Assembly (NCBI RefSeq): GCF_028688795.1
Contig: NZ_JAQTXM010000003.1
Coordinates: 124,001-188,000, forward strand
DNA length: 64,000 nucleotides
From: Rhodoferax sp.
Lineage (GTDB): Bacteria; Pseudomonadota; Gammaproteobacteria; Burkholderiales; Burkholderiaceae_C
Reading direction: 5' to 3'
The translations under genes were made by a program, and so were the position numbers. Positions 27,037-36,701 of the stretch are shown here, piece by piece. Position 1 is the stretch's first letter, and each line of letters starts with the position of its first letter. Below the pieces are notes generated by a model. That model saw nothing but the letters and a program-made list of their open reading frames with translations, was not told where the DNA came from and ran no database searches.

Positions 27037-27578
27037 GCAAGTACTTACATGTCTTGTTTGGGCTGATTGTTGCGGCCACTTTGACCGGGTGCGGCGCAGC
27101 ACCAGAGGATGACTTGCGTCAATGGATGGCTGTACAAAAAAGCGAAACCCACCCAAAGATCAAGCCAATCACCGAGCCCAAGGTGTTCAAGCCTGAGCTT
27201 TACACCATGGTCAGCGACGTCGAGCCGTTTAGCAACGTCAAGCTCACGCAGTCCCTGAAAAAAGACTCGACGCAAGCGGCATCCAATGGCGCGCTGATTG
27301 CGCCCGAATTGGCCCGACGCAAAGAACCCCTTGAAGAGTTCCCCATGGATGGCATGGCTTTGGTCGGTAGCATGGTCAAGGCGGGCAAACCAGTCGCCTT
27401 GGTGACGGTAGGTAAATTGCTATACCAGGTGCGGGTGGGAGACCATTTGGGCCAAAACTTTGGACGAGTCACCAAAATTTCAGAAACTGAAGTGAGTTTG
27501 CGCGAAATCGTGCAGGACGCAGCTGGTGAGTGGATTGAGCGCACTGCAAGCCTGCAGTTGCAAGAGAGGTCAAAATGA
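27033..27578 (+). CDS. pilP: Type IV pilus lipoprotein PilP
   Basis: A 181-residue lipoprotein that connects the PilN/PilO complex to the secretin PilQ. The lipobox LTGC places the lipidated cysteine at residue 20. A disordered linker precedes the C-terminal beta domain: MALVGSMVKAGKPVALVTVG, YQVRVGDHLGQNFGRVTKI, VSLREIVQD. The ATG overlaps the pilO stop, and the 3' end overlaps pilQ. Confidence 0.96.
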   Translation: MSKYLHVLFGLIVAATLTGCGAAPEDDLRQWMAVQKSETHPKIKPITEPKVFKPELYTMVSDVEPFSNVKLTQSLKKDSTQAASNGALIAPELARRKEPLEEFPMDGMALVGSMVKAGKPVALVTVGKLLYQVRVGDHLGQNFGRVTKISETEVSLREIVQDAAGEWIERTASLQLQERSK

Positions 27579-29707
27579 AAATGTATAACAGTCAAAATGT
27601 TGGGGCGTTGTGCCGACGCATGTGCTCGGCTTTTGTCCTGCTGGTGACGACGAGTCTGGTTCATGCCCAAGTGGCTATCGAATCTGTCACGGGCTCACTC
27701 CAAAGCGGAGTGGAAGTGGTCAGGGTTGACCTTAGTCAGGCGTTAACCGAGCTGCCTGCCGGGTTCTCGATTCAGTCGCCAGCGCGCATTGCGCTTGATT
27801 TTCCGAATGTGGTGAGCGCCATGGGGCGTTCTAACATTGAGGTCAACCAAGGCAACTTGAAGTCGGTCAGCGTGGTGCAGGCCGGTAACCGCACCCGTGT
27901 TGTGTTGAACCTGAAGCAATTCACCACTTACAAGACCCAATTACAAGGCAAGTCCTTGTTGGTGGTTTTAGATGCCTTGACCGGTGCTGCGCCGGCGCCG
28001 GTGGCGCAAGTGTTTGCCGAGAACCAAAGCCGCGACACCTTGCCGCTTCGCGACCTGGATTTTCGGCGCGGTGATGAGGGCTCAGGCCGCGTGATTGTGG
28101 CGCTGCCAAACAACCAAGTGGGCGTCGACATTCGCCAGCAGGGCCAGACGCTGGTGGTGGAGTTCATGAAAACCACCTTGCCTGAAGGCTTGCGCAGGCG
28201 CCTGGATGTGGCCGACTTTGGTACCCCAGTGAAAACCGTCACCACATTCCAGACCGGTGACCGTGTCCGCATGGTCATTGAGCCGCAAGGCCAGTGGACG
28301 CATAGCGCCTACCAGAGTGATGAACAATTTGTGGTGGAAATCAAGCCCGTCAAGGTGGATGCCTCGAAGCTGACTCAGGGGCCGGGTTACAGCGGTCAAA
28401 AGCTGTCGCTGAATTTCCAGAGCATTGAGGTGCGGTCGCTGCTGCAAGTGATTGCCGACTTCACCAACTTCAATGTGATTACCTCGGATTCGGTTAACGG
28501 TACGGTCACCTTGCGCTTGCAAGACGTCCCGTGGGATCAGGCCCTCGACATCATTTTGCAAGCCAAAGGGTTGGGCATGCGTAAAACTGGGAACGTGCTG
28601 TGGATTGCGCCGAAAGATGAGATCAACAACAAAGAAAAACTTGATCTGGAGTCCGCTGCGGCTTTGCAGGGGCTGGAGCCATTGCGTACCCAAGCATTTC
28701 AATTGAATTACACCAAGGCGACCGAGGTTGCCGCGCAACTGACCGCAGCCAGCGGAAGCAGCAACGCATCCGGTGGTGCGCGTTTGCTTAGCCCACGTGG
28801 CAGTGTTATTTCCGAGGCGCGGACCAATCAGTTGTTTGTGACTGATATTCCAAGCAAGCTGGAACAGGTTCAGCAATTGATTGCCAAGCTTGACATTCCT
28901 GCGCGGCAGGTGTTGATTGAGGCGCGCATTGTTGAGGCTTCAGACACCTTTGGTAAATCTCTGGGTGTTAAGTTGGGCGGCAGTGACTTGCGTGCGCAGC
29001 AGGGCGGTGACGGTGGCTACACCATTGGTGGTGGTAATCGCGTCGCGTTTGGCAGCAGTTATGGCAACGCCGTGGCCAGCAGCGGTGCCGGTGGTACGGT
29101 GGATTTAACGGGTGCATTTGTCAATCTGCCCGCGGTGGGGCAGGGCGGCTATTCGCCTGCTACCTTTGCGTTGTCTATCTTCAGTTCGGCAGCCAATCGG
29201 TTTCTGAATTTGGAATTGTCTGCACTGGAAGCTGATGGCAAGGGCAAAGTGGTGTCAAGTCCCCGTGTGGTCACTGCTGACCAGATCAAGGCATTGATTG
29301 AACAAGGTACAGAACTGCCCTACCAAGTGGCCACTTCTAGCGGTGCTACCTCCATTGCGTTCAGAAAAGCCAATTTAAAGCTTGAAGTGACCCCGCAGAT
29401 CACACCTGAAGGCAATATCATTTTGGCGCTGGATGTTAACAAGGACACGGTTGGTCAGTCTACTGCCGCAGGCTTTGCCATCAACACCAAGCACATTCAA
29501 ACCCAAGTTTTGGTGGAGAACGGTGGCACCGTGGTGATTGGCGGTATCTTTGAGATGACCGAGACCGACAGTGAAACCAAAGTGCCAGTGCTGGGCGACC
29601 TGCCTGGCGTGGGTAATCTTTTCAAGAGCCGCTCCCGCATTGCCAACAAGCAGGAAATGCTGGTGTTCATCACCCCTAAGGTGGTGGCGGAGCGGTCAGC
29701 ACGATAG
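27575..29707 (+). CDS. pilQ: Type IV pilus secretin PilQ
   Basis: PilQ forms the outer-membrane pore for the pilus. The 710 residues have a signal peptide (to about 29, VHAQ), two AMIN domains (about 32-270) that bind peptidoglycan, an N0 domain (SLNFQSIEVRSLLQVIADFTNFN near 275), an N1 domain, and the secretin core with ALEADGKGKVVSSPRVVTAD and VVIGGIFEMTETDSETKVPVLGDLPGVGNLFK near 650. Order and length are standard. It is the last core gene of the pil operon. Confidence 0.97.
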   Translation: MKMYNSQNVGALCRRMCSAFVLLVTTSLVHAQVAIESVTGSLQSGVEVVRVDLSQALTELPAGFSIQSPARIALDFPNVVSAMGRSNIEVNQGNLKSVSVVQAGNRTRVVLNLKQFTTYKTQLQGKSLLVVLDALTGAAPAPVAQVFAENQSRDTLPLRDLDFRRGDEGSGRVIVALPNNQVGVDIRQQGQTLVVEFMKTTLPEGLRRRLDVADFGTPVKTVTTFQTGDRVRMVIEPQGQWTHSAYQSDEQFVVEIKPVKVDASKLTQGPGYSGQKLSLNFQSIEVRSLLQVIADFTNFNVITSDSVNGTVTLRLQDVPWDQALDIILQAKGLGMRKTGNVLWIAPKDEINNKEKLDLESAAALQGLEPLRTQAFQLNYTKATEVAAQLTAASGSSNASGGARLLSPRGSVISEARTNQLFVTDIPSKLEQVQQLIAKLDIPARQVLIEARIVEASDTFGKSLGVKLGGSDLRAQQGGDGGYTIGGGNRVAFGSSYGNAVASSGAGGTVDLTGAFVNLPAVGQGGYSPATFALSIFSSAANRFLNLELSALEADGKGKVVSSPRVVTADQIKALIEQGTELPYQVATSSGATSIAFRKANLKLEVTPQITPEGNIILALDVNKDTVGQSTAAGFAINTKHIQTQVLVENGGTVVIGGIFEMTETDSETKVPVLGDLPGVGNLFKSRSRIANKQEMLVFITPKVVAERSAR

Positions 29708-29724
29708 TTAACAGAAAACCAAAT

Positions 29725-31500
29725 GTGAGTGATATGAACATGCGTATGAATTTCATCAAATTTGCGGCGGGGTTTGGCCTGGCCTTGGCGTTGGTGGCTT
29801 GCGGAGGAGGAGGAGGGAGCTCGGGGACGCCTTCGGGGGCTCCATCTACTTCGGCTAGTTCGCCGGTTGTGACCGTTGTGCCTGCGAACTTTATTTTTTC
29901 TTTCGATAAATCTTCTATTTCTAATGGTGGAAGTGACGCTGCGTTGTTGACAGTAACTGTATTGGATGCTGCGAGAAATATATTGGCTGACGTTCCCGTA
30001 TCTGTATCGGTTGATTCTGGTGTTTACACGCCAGTTGCAACTAAATCAGACGCTACAGGTCAAGTCACAGGCAATATTTCAATAGGTGCAGATAAAAGAA
30101 ATCGAACGATTAACGTAACGATGACAGTAGGCACAATGACTAAAACAGCGTCTGTTGTAGTGACAGGCAGTAGAATTTCTGTCGCGGCATTGAATGCCAC
30201 CCCACAGCCCGGTGAAATAGTCACCCTGAATGTATCGGCCTACGATAGCGCCAACATCGTGATTCCTAATGTTGAGGTCAATTTGAGTGGGACTGCTGGC
30301 TTGACTGGTTCGGTGAATACCGGCGTATCTGGTACCAAGATTGTTACATTTTTGGCGCCCTCCAATGCCGGCCCTTACACAGTTGTGGCCGATGGTTTAG
30401 GTGTTAAAGCCTCACAGTCCATCCAGGTTATTGCCGGTGTGGGATCAATACCCAATGCTGTCGGTGACGTTAGCTCTGCATCCTTGACGCCAGATCCGAC
30501 CTCAATTGCGCCGAACACTGCGGGAAGTGCAGTAAATCGGGCAAGGTTGAGCGCAAAGTTTTTGACCGCTAATAACGTGGGTATTGAAAATATGCGTGTG
30601 CGCTTTGAGTTGGTAACACCTTTGCTAGGAAATGGCGAATCGATTTCGACCGGCAGCGGTACCGTATACACCAGCGCCAGTGGACTCGCTGAGGCGGATT
30701 ACATTCCTGGAACTCGCAGCAGCCCAACCAATGGTGTTTCGTTGCGGGCTTGTTATAGTGCAGTTAACTTTACATCGGTTACTGATTGTCCTTCCTTTGT
30801 TGTTGCTAATTTAACTGTGGCAGGATCGTCGTTGGGTATCAGTATCGGAACTGACAACACGATGGAAAAAGGTCTTGGTGGTATTGCATACTTGAAGAAA
30901 TTTTTGATTCAAGTAAACGATGCGGCAGGTGTTGCGGTCAAAGATGCGGTTGTTTCTGCCAGTGTTGATATCACACATTATGGAAAAGGTTCTAATTGGG
31001 CCTCGCCGTATATAAATATTGCTGTGCCTAGTATTCGTGATTTTCATTCAGACTATTTGCCACCTTCATCGCCAGTGAACGCTGTTCAATCGTTGCCCCC
31101 GTCGACGTATGTGCCAAAGAGAGCTGACGCTACAGTTACTCCTGTAATCGTTGGTGAGAAAATATGGTGTATCAATGAAGATTGGAATCGCAACGGGTCC
31201 CTTGATATGGGCGAAGATATTAATCGCGATGGCATTATTCAGCCACGAAAAGCTGAAATTGTTGTGTCTTATGTGAGCAGCAATAAAACTGATGCTAACG
31301 GACAGTTATTGGTTCAAATCAGTTACCCTCAAAATATGGGGCGTTGGCTAGCCTATACGGTTCGTGCGACAACCAGCGTTGCAGGTTCCGAAGGGGACGC
31401 GTCGCGGTCTTTTGTAACTGATGTTTTGGAAGGCGACGTTGCCAATGGTTCATTTTTAACGCCACCGTTCGGCACGAATTCTTGTACGTCAGTTTTTTAG
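29725..31500 (+). CDS. Ig-like (Big_1-type) lipoprotein between pilQ and aroK
   Basis: A 591-residue surface or periplasmic lipoprotein. The lipobox LVAC is followed by a Gly/Ser/Pro/Thr linker, then repeated bacterial Ig-like beta domains of invasin type (VTVLDAARNILADVPVSVSV, LNVSAYDSANIVIPNVEVNL, VKDAVVSASVDI). Near residue 490 EDWNRNGSLDMGEDINRDG resembles a calcium-binding loop rich in Asp and Asn. It follows pilQ by 17 bp and precedes aroK by 21 bp, so cotranscription is likely. Its base composition is clearly more AT-rich than that of pilQ. The start is uncertain: GTG 29725 or the ATGs at 29734, 29740 and 29746. A role in pilus function is an inference from position only. Confidence 0.8.
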   Translation: MSDMNMRMNFIKFAAGFGLALALVACGGGGGSSGTPSGAPSTSASSPVVTVVPANFIFSFDKSSISNGGSDAALLTVTVLDAARNILADVPVSVSVDSGVYTPVATKSDATGQVTGNISIGADKRNRTINVTMTVGTMTKTASVVVTGSRISVAALNATPQPGEIVTLNVSAYDSANIVIPNVEVNLSGTAGLTGSVNTGVSGTKIVTFLAPSNAGPYTVVADGLGVKASQSIQVIAGVGSIPNAVGDVSSASLTPDPTSIAPNTAGSAVNRARLSAKFLTANNVGIENMRVRFELVTPLLGNGESISTGSGTVYTSASGLAEADYIPGTRSSPTNGVSLRACYSAVNFTSVTDCPSFVVANLTVAGSSLGISIGTDNTMEKGLGGIAYLKKFLIQVNDAAGVAVKDAVVSASVDITHYGKGSNWASPYINIAVPSIRDFHSDYLPPSSPVNAVQSLPPSTYVPKRADATVTPVIVGEKIWCINEDWNRNGSLDMGEDINRDGIIQPRKAEIVVSYVSSNKTDANGQLLVQISYPQNMGRWLAYTVRATTSVAGSEGDASRSFVTDVLEGDVANGSFLTPPFGTNSCTSVF

Positions 31501-31521
31501 TAGGTTTAGCGGCGTTTCGAA

Positions 31522-32043
31522 TTGATCTCCCTTATCGGACTCCCCGGCTCTGGCAAGTCCACGGTCGGGCGCCAACTCGCCCGGCGGATGCAATTGCCAT
31601 TTTCTGACTCTGATCATGTGATCGAGCAGCGCCTGGGCTGCTCAATTCGTGAGTATTTTGAGCGAGAGGGCGAGGCTCGCTTTCGCGACATCGAAGAGTC
31701 GGTGATTGATGAGTTGACCCTGGCGCCAAGCGGTGTCCTGTCAACGGGAGGCGGCGTGGTGTTGCGCCCAAATAACCGGCAACACCTGCGCGAACGCACC
31801 CATGTGATTTACCTGAACTCGGTGCCAGACGAGTTGTTTCGTCGCCTGCGTCACGACAAAAACCGGCCGTTGCTACAAGTGGCTGACCCGTTGCAGCGCC
31901 TGCGTGATCTGTATACCCAGCGTGACCCGCTGTACCGTGAAACCTCGCACTTCAACATCGACACGGGCCGTCCGTCAGTGGCCAGTCTGGTGAACATGAT
32001 CATGATGCAGTTGGAACTTTCTGGTGTTTCACTGCCGTCCTAA
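31522..32043 (+). CDS. aroK: Shikimate kinase
   Basis: AroK phosphorylates shikimate with ATP in the chorismate pathway. The 173-residue protein has the Walker A motif GLPGSGKST, SDSDH with the shikimate-binding aspartate, the FRDIEE arginine, TGGGVV, and the lid KNRPLLQ. The only start available is TTG 31522, since a stop lies four codons upstream at 31507. The protein therefore begins very close to the first beta strand, and no ribosome binding site is evident. aroB follows by 61 bp. Confidence 0.95.
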   Translation: MISLIGLPGSGKSTVGRQLARRMQLPFSDSDHVIEQRLGCSIREYFEREGEARFRDIEESVIDELTLAPSGVLSTGGGVVLRPNNRQHLRERTHVIYLNSVPDELFRRLRHDKNRPLLQVADPLQRLRDLYTQRDPLYRETSHFNIDTGRPSVASLVNMIMMQLELSGVSLPS

Positions 32044-32104
32044 ACTGAGTTCGCATTAATCCGGTAACACGGTATTTCATTGGCATTGCCTCTAAACTTG
32101 AGGC

Positions 32105-33229
32105 ATGAATGCTTCAGACCTCCAAACCGTCGCCATTGATCTGGCTGACCGTAGCTACCACATTGCCATTCGTGGCTCGTTGTTTGACAACCCCTTGAGT
32201 TATGCCGAGTTGCCCAAGGCACAAAGTGCGCTGATTGTGACCAACACCACGGTGGGGCCGCTCTACGCAGAGCGCCTGCAAAAAGCCTTGGCTGACAAAT
32301 ACCCTCAGGTGCACACCGTGGTGCTGCCAGACGGTGAGCAATACAAGACCTGGGAAAGCCTGAATCTGATTTTTGACGCCTTGCTGGGCCACAGCTGCGA
32401 CCGCAAAACCATGTTGTTTGCGCTGGGCGGCGGTGTGGTGGGCGACATGACGGGCTTTGCTGCTGCCAGCTACATGCGCGGTGTGCCGTTTGTGCAAGTG
32501 CCCACCACGCTGTTGGCACAGGTGGACTCATCGGTAGGTGGCAAAACCGCCATCAACCACCCGCTGGGCAAGAACATGATTGGCGCGTTTTACCAGCCGC
32601 TCAAAGTGGTGTGTGATCTGGACACGCTGAAAACCCTGCCCGACCGCGAGCTCAGCGCCGGTCTGGCAGAGGTCATTAAATACGGGCCAATTGCCGACAT
32701 GGATTTTCTCAGCTGGCTAGAGGCGCACATCGGTGAGGTCATGGCGCGTGACCCGGCTGCGCTGGCCCATGTGGTCAAACGCAGCTGCGAGATCAAGGCC
32801 TGGGTGGTGGGTCAAGATGAGCGCGAAGCGGGCTTGCGCGCCATTTTGAATTTTGGCCACACCTTTGGCCACGCCATTGAGGCCGGTTTGGGTTATGGCG
32901 AGTGGCTGCACGGCGAGGGCGTGGGCTGCGGCATGGTGATGGCGGCGCACTTGTCGTTGCGCCTGGGGCTGGTGGACGCGCTGTTTGTGGCGCGCTTGAC
33001 AGCGTTGATTGCCAAGGCCGGTTTGCCTGTTCAAGCGCCGGTCTTGTCGACCACAGACAACGCCGGGCGCTATTTGGAGCTGATGCGGGTGGACAAAAAA
33101 TCCGAGGCGGGCGACATCAAGTTTGTCCTGATTGATGGCCCCGGCCGTGCCATTGTGCGCGGTGCGCCGGAGCCTATGGTGCGCCAGGTGATCGATATGT
33201 GTTGCAGCGATAAACTGCTAAAAATATAG
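32105..33229 (+). CDS. aroB: 3-dehydroquinate synthase
   Basis: AroB makes 3-dehydroquinate from DAHP with NAD+ and a metal. The 374-residue enzyme has DGEQYKTWE, the glycine-rich [38 protein letters not shown], and the metal-binding histidines in [13 protein letters not shown]. It is next to aroK, as in most proteobacteria. Its stop codon TAG (33227-33229) lies inside a dispersed repeat, so the last residues (LLKI) are encoded by the element. Confidence 0.97.
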   Translation: MNASDLQTVAIDLADRSYHIAIRGSLFDNPLSYAELPKAQSALIVTNTTVGPLYAERLQKALADKYPQVHTVVLPDGEQYKTWESLNLIFDALLGHSCDRKTMLFALGGGVVGDMTGFAAASYMRGVPFVQVPTTLLAQVDSSVGGKTAINHPLGKNMIGAFYQPLKVVCDLDTLKTLPDRELSAGLAEVIKYGPIADMDFLSWLEAHIGEVMARDPAALAHVVKRSCEIKAWVVGQDEREAGLRAILNFGHTFGHAIEAGLGYGEWLHGEGVGCGMVMAAHLSLRLGLVDALFVARLTALIAKAGLPVQAPVLSTTDNAGRYLELMRVDKKSEAGDIKFVLIDGPGRAIVRGAPEPMVRQVIDMCCSDKLLKI

Positions 33230-33275
33230 CTATCTGCGCTTATTCTATAAGGGTTAAAGCCCTATTTATCATATA
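33219..33275 (+). repeat. Dispersed ~55-bp element, copy 5 (over the aroB stop)
   Basis: ATATAGCTATCTGCGCTTAT, then CTATAAGGGTTAAAGCCC. It supplies the aroB stop and ends close to the dgt start. Confidence 0.85.
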
Positions 33276-33278
33276 AAC

Positions 33279-34451
33279 ATGACCTTGGCACCCTACGCCT
33301 GCAATCCGGCGCAAACCCGTGGCAGGCGCTACCCGCAAGCCCCGGCCCCAACGCGCACCGAGTACCAGCGCGACCGCGACCGCATTGTGCACAGCACCGC
33401 GTTTCGGCGGCTGGTCTACAAGACGCAGGTGTTTTTGAACCACGAGGGTGACCTGTTTCGCACCCGCATGACGCATTCACTGGAGGTGGCGCAACTGGGT
33501 CGCTCCATTGCGCGTTCGCTCAAGCTCAATGAGGATCTGGTTGAAGCCATTGCATTGGCGCATGACCTGGGTCACACGCCTTTTGGCCACGCCGGGCAAG
33601 ACGCGCTCAATGACTGCATGGCAGCCTTTGGCGGCTTTGAGCACAACCTGCAGAGCCTGCGTGTGGTCGACCTTCTGGAAGAGCGCTATCCCGAGTTTGA
33701 TGGCCTGAACCTGACGTTTGAGACCCGCGAGGGCATTCTTAAACATTGCTCACGCGCCAACGCTCAAGCGCTTGAACTCAGCGAGCCTGGTGGTGTGGCA
33801 CAACGGTTTTTGAGCCATCAGCAGCCCAGCCTGGAGGCGCAGCTGTGTAACCTCGCAGACGAGATTGCCTACAACGCGCATGACATTGATGATGGGGTGC
33901 GCTCCGGTCTGATCACCTTGCAACAGTTGCAGGCGGTGCCGCTGTTTGACGACTTCCGGCGGCAGACCTTGGCTGAATTCCCGCATCTGCAGGAGGCAGT
34001 CCAAGGTCGCCGCCTGCTTTACGAGGCGATTCGGCGCATGCTCAGCGCGCAGGTGTATGACGTGATCGCGGCCACGCAAGCCGCGTTGGATGAAGTTCAG
34101 CCAGCCAGCGTGGACGCCGTGCGCCAGTTGCCGCCCCTGGTCCAGTTTGGTGCTGAGATGCGCGCCAAATCTAAGACGCTGAAAGCTTTTTTGTTGCCGC
34201 AACTTTACCGCCACCCGCAAGTGCTGCAAACCACCGGGCACGCCAGGCAAGTGGTGACTGACTTGTTTGACGCCTATTTCAGCGCAGCACATGAAATGCC
34301 TGAGCGTTACCAACGCCGCGCAGACCAGTCCGGCGGCACCGACCCGGCTGCAGTCACGGCGCGTGCCGTGGCAGATTACATTGCCGGCATGACCGACCGG
34401 TTTGCCGTGCGCGAGCATGAGCGCTTGACCGGCTTGCGGCTGTTGGCTTGA
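33279..34451 (+). CDS. dgt: dGTP triphosphohydrolase-like HD-domain protein
   Basis: Members of this family hydrolyse deoxynucleoside triphosphates to nucleosides and triphosphate. The 390-residue protein carries the HD signature: RTRMTHSLEVAQLGRSIAR, AHDLGHTPFGHAGQDALN, and DEIAYNAHDIDDGVRSG. The size fits the shorter Dgt-like subgroup. It starts at ATG 33279 immediately after a dispersed repeat, without a clear ribosome binding site. The substrate range is not known from sequence. Confidence 0.92.
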   Translation: MTLAPYACNPAQTRGRRYPQAPAPTRTEYQRDRDRIVHSTAFRRLVYKTQVFLNHEGDLFRTRMTHSLEVAQLGRSIARSLKLNEDLVEAIALAHDLGHTPFGHAGQDALNDCMAAFGGFEHNLQSLRVVDLLEERYPEFDGLNLTFETREGILKHCSRANAQALELSEPGGVAQRFLSHQQPSLEAQLCNLADEIAYNAHDIDDGVRSGLITLQQLQAVPLFDDFRRQTLAEFPHLQEAVQGRRLLYEAIRRMLSAQVYDVIAATQAALDEVQPASVDAVRQLPPLVQFGAEMRAKSKTLKAFLLPQLYRHPQVLQTTGHARQVVTDLFDAYFSAAHEMPERYQRRADQSGGTDPAAVTARAVADYIAGMTDRFAVREHERLTGLRLLA

Positions 34452-34511
34452 GCCGAGCAACTGTTCAAACGCTTGGGTAAAACCTCTAATCCCACAGATG
34501 AAACGCATTGC

Positions 34512-35084
34512 ATGACCACTTTCTTTATCCCCACCGACACCGTGATTGCCGACACACAAACCTGGCTGGAGCGCGCCGTGATCGGCCTGAACCTGTGTCC
34601 GTTTGCAAAAAGCGTGCATGTCAAGGGCCAGGTGCATTACGCCGTCAGCCGGGCGACCGATCGGGCAGGTTTGCTGGAAGATTTAATTTTTGAGCTAAAT
34701 CAGCTTGTAGCCCTTGATGCTAAAGCGCGAGACACTACGCTTTTAATAGTACCTGATGGCTTGCAAGACTTTCTTGATTTCAACGATTTCCTGGCCCAGG
34801 CCGACCGGACTCTGGTTAAGCTGGGTCTGGACGTCGTGTTGCAAATTGCCTCACTGCACCCGCACTACCAGTTTGCTGGCACGGCGGAAGATGACATTAC
34901 CAACTTCACCAACCGCTCGCCGTACCCCACGCTGCACCTGCTACGTGAAGACAGCATTGACCGCGCCGTGGCGGCTTTCCCTAACCCCGAGTCCATTTTT
35001 GAGGTCAACATGCAGACCATGGAGCGGCTCGGGGCTGAGGGTTGGGCAGCGTTAAAGGTCGGGCGCACACCGCAAGACGTTTAA
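34512..35084 (+). CDS. DUF1415 family protein
   Basis: A 190-residue cytoplasmic protein of a family found in many proteobacteria and of unknown function. Recognisable features are WLERAVIGLNLCPFAKSV near the N terminus, LQIASLHPHYQFAGTAEDDITNFTNRSPYP, and EVNMQTMERLG near the end. The start is ATG 34512 (MTTFFIPTDTV); the longer frame begins inside an intergenic stretch. A copy of the dispersed repeat lies in frame at about residues 61-80 (LNQLVALDAKARDTTLLIV), a position where relatives have a variable loop. Confidence 0.88.
   Translation: MTTFFIPTDTVIADTQTWLERAVIGLNLCPFAKSVHVKGQVHYAVSRATDRAGLLEDLIFELNQLVALDAKARDTTLLIVPDGLQDFLDFNDFLAQADRTLVKLGLDVVLQIASLHPHYQFAGTAEDDITNFTNRSPYPTLHLLREDSIDRAVAAFPNPESIFEVNMQTMERLGAEGWAALKVGRTPQDV
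34696..34750 (-). repeat. Dispersed ~55-bp element, copy 6 (in frame inside the DUF1415 gene)
   Basis: TCAGCTTGTAGCCCTTGATG, then TAAAGCGCGAGACACTACGC. It is read through without a stop. Confidence 0.7.
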
Positions 35085-35150
35085 CCCGTTGCAGCGCGGC
35101 TGCTGCCGGGGTGGCTGAGGGTTTCGCAGCGCTCATGGCATCATCGCCCC

Positions 35151-36125
35151 ATGAAAAAACGAACACCTGAACGCCAAGGCACCACGGCCACCATGGATGT
35201 GAGCGCTGCGCTGGCCAACGACATCCGCCCTGGGCAATCGATTGAATTGCTCAAAGAACTGCATATCCTGACTCGCGAGGGCAAGCTCAACCAGGACTCG
35301 CGCCGCAAACTCAAGCAGGTTTACCACTTGTTTCAGTTCATTGAAAAGCTGCTGCTTGAATTGCCAGACAAACCTGCGGGCAGCGCCGATGTAGTAGGGG
35401 CCACCGGCATCACCTTGGCCGACCACGGTGCGGGCAAGTCTTACCTGGGATTCATCCTGTACGACCTGTTTTTCAAGTCATTGAAAAGCGGCCATATCTA
35501 CGGCATTGAAACCCGCCCTGAACTGGTGAGCAAGTCCACCGAACTGGCAGCGCGGCTGGGCTTTGATCGCATGTCGTTTCTGAACCTGACGGTGGCACAG
35601 TCTGCCCAATCCGACCAGTTGCCGGCGCAAATCGATGTGGTCACCGCCTTGCATGCTTGCGACACCGCCACCGACGACGCGATTGCCTTTGGTCTGCAAA
35701 AACGCGCCCGCTTCATGGTGCTGGTGCCGTGCTGCCAGGCCGAAGTGGCACGGATTCTGAATCAGCACAAAGCCTTGTCACTGCAACGTACGTCGCTATC
35801 AGAACTATGGCGACACCCCATGCACACCCGCGAGATGGGCAGCCAGATCACCAACGTGCTGCGCTGCCTGTACCTGGAAGCCTGCGGATACCAGGTGACG
35901 GTGACCGAACTGGTAGGCTGGGAGCACAGCATGAAAAACGAGCTGATCATTGCCCGTTACACCGGGCAGAAAAAACGAACCGCCGCCCAGCGCCTGCGCG
36001 AGTTGCTTGGCCAATTTGGCCTGACCGATTTGCTTCACACCCGCTTTGCAGGGTTGCCCGAGCCAGGGCCAGATGCTGCGGGTTCGGGTGGGCCTTTGGC
36101 GAGTGCTGCTGCGAACGCCCAATAA
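35151..36125 (+). CDS. SAM-dependent methyltransferase-like protein
   Basis: A 324-residue protein of the Methyltransf_32 type (relatives of METTL25/GSTCD). The SAM-binding region has ATGITLADHGAGKSYLGFIL near residue 85 and YGIETRPELVSKSTELAARL, and the conserved LHACDTATDDAI and LVPCCQAEV motifs follow near 165-190. The substrate is unknown. It begins at ATG 35151 (MKKRTPERQG). It stands alone, with a 66-bp gap upstream and the lipoprotein gene 77 bp downstream. Confidence 0.85.
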   Translation: MKKRTPERQGTTATMDVSAALANDIRPGQSIELLKELHILTREGKLNQDSRRKLKQVYHLFQFIEKLLLELPDKPAGSADVVGATGITLADHGAGKSYLGFILYDLFFKSLKSGHIYGIETRPELVSKSTELAARLGFDRMSFLNLTVAQSAQSDQLPAQIDVVTALHACDTATDDAIAFGLQKRARFMVLVPCCQAEVARILNQHKALSLQRTSLSELWRHPMHTREMGSQITNVLRCLYLEACGYQVTVTELVGWEHSMKNELIIARYTGQKKRTAAQRLRELLGQFGLTDLLHTRFAGLPEPGPDAAGSGGPLASAAANAQ

Positions 36126-36202
36126 GAAGCCCGATGGAATTTTTGCCAAGGTTTGGGCTCTAAGGCTCTGTTTCGGCGGTTTTTATCTCAAGGAGTATTT
36201 TC

Positions 36203-36670
36203 ATGCGACGAGTTTTATTTGCGGTGATGCCGGTGATGGTCGCTTTGGTGCTGGGCGCATGTGCTTCCAGCAGCCCGGATGTGATCCAGCGCGGCGACGC
36301 ACAACGTCTTTCGCAAGTCGAGGACGGCGTGGTGCTGACCGTGCGCAATGTGGTGGTTGACGGCAGTCAAAGTGGCATTGGCGCGGCCGTAGGTGGTGTC
36401 ACGGGTGCGGTGGCTGGTGCCACACGTGGCGGATCAAACGCCGAGAGCCAAGTGATTGGCTTGCTCGTGGGGGTTGCCGGTGCGGTGGCGGGTAACGCCA
36501 TTGAGCGCATGAGCACACGCGAAGACGCCACAGAGTTGCTGATCCAGCTCAAGGGCGGCGAACGCCGGGCCTTGGTGCAAGCCAAAGGCGGTGAGATGCT
36601 GCTGCCTGGCGACAAGGTGATTTTGATCACCACCAGCGGCAAAGTCCGCGTGGTCAAGGCACCCCATTAA
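36203..36670 (+). CDS. Glycine-zipper outer membrane lipoprotein (SlyB/Pcp-like)
   Basis: A 155-residue lipoprotein with a lipobox (VLGAC, cysteine 19) and a glycine-zipper segment at about 55-100 (SGIGAAVGGVTGAVAGATRG, GLLVGVAGAVAGNAIER) as in the SlyB/Pcp family, followed by a beta domain (LIQLKGGERRALVQAKGG). AAGGAG lies eight bases before the ATG. The stop codon TAA (36668-36670) overlaps the first bases of the inverted repeat that bounds the RAYT element. Confidence 0.9.
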   Translation: MRRVLFAVMPVMVALVLGACASSSPDVIQRGDAQRLSQVEDGVVLTVRNVVVDGSQSGIGAAVGGVTGAVAGATRGGSNAESQVIGLLVGVAGAVAGNAIERMSTREDATELLIQLKGGERRALVQAKGGEMLLPGDKVILITTSGKVRVVKAPH

Positions 36671-36689
36671 TTGGGGTCAGAGTCCAATT
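36669..36689 (+). repeat. Left terminal inverted repeat of the RAYT element
   Basis: Read outward to inward: AATTGGGGTCAGAG then TCCAATT. It matches the right repeat with one mismatch (G at 36682). Confidence 0.88.
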
Positions 36690-36701
36690 CATTTGCCCCC
36701 C

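Noticed and set aside
35790..35810. CGCTATCAGAACTATGG in the methyltransferase gene as a repeat remnant
   Set aside because: Too short and lacking the AAGGGCTAGAGGCC block.
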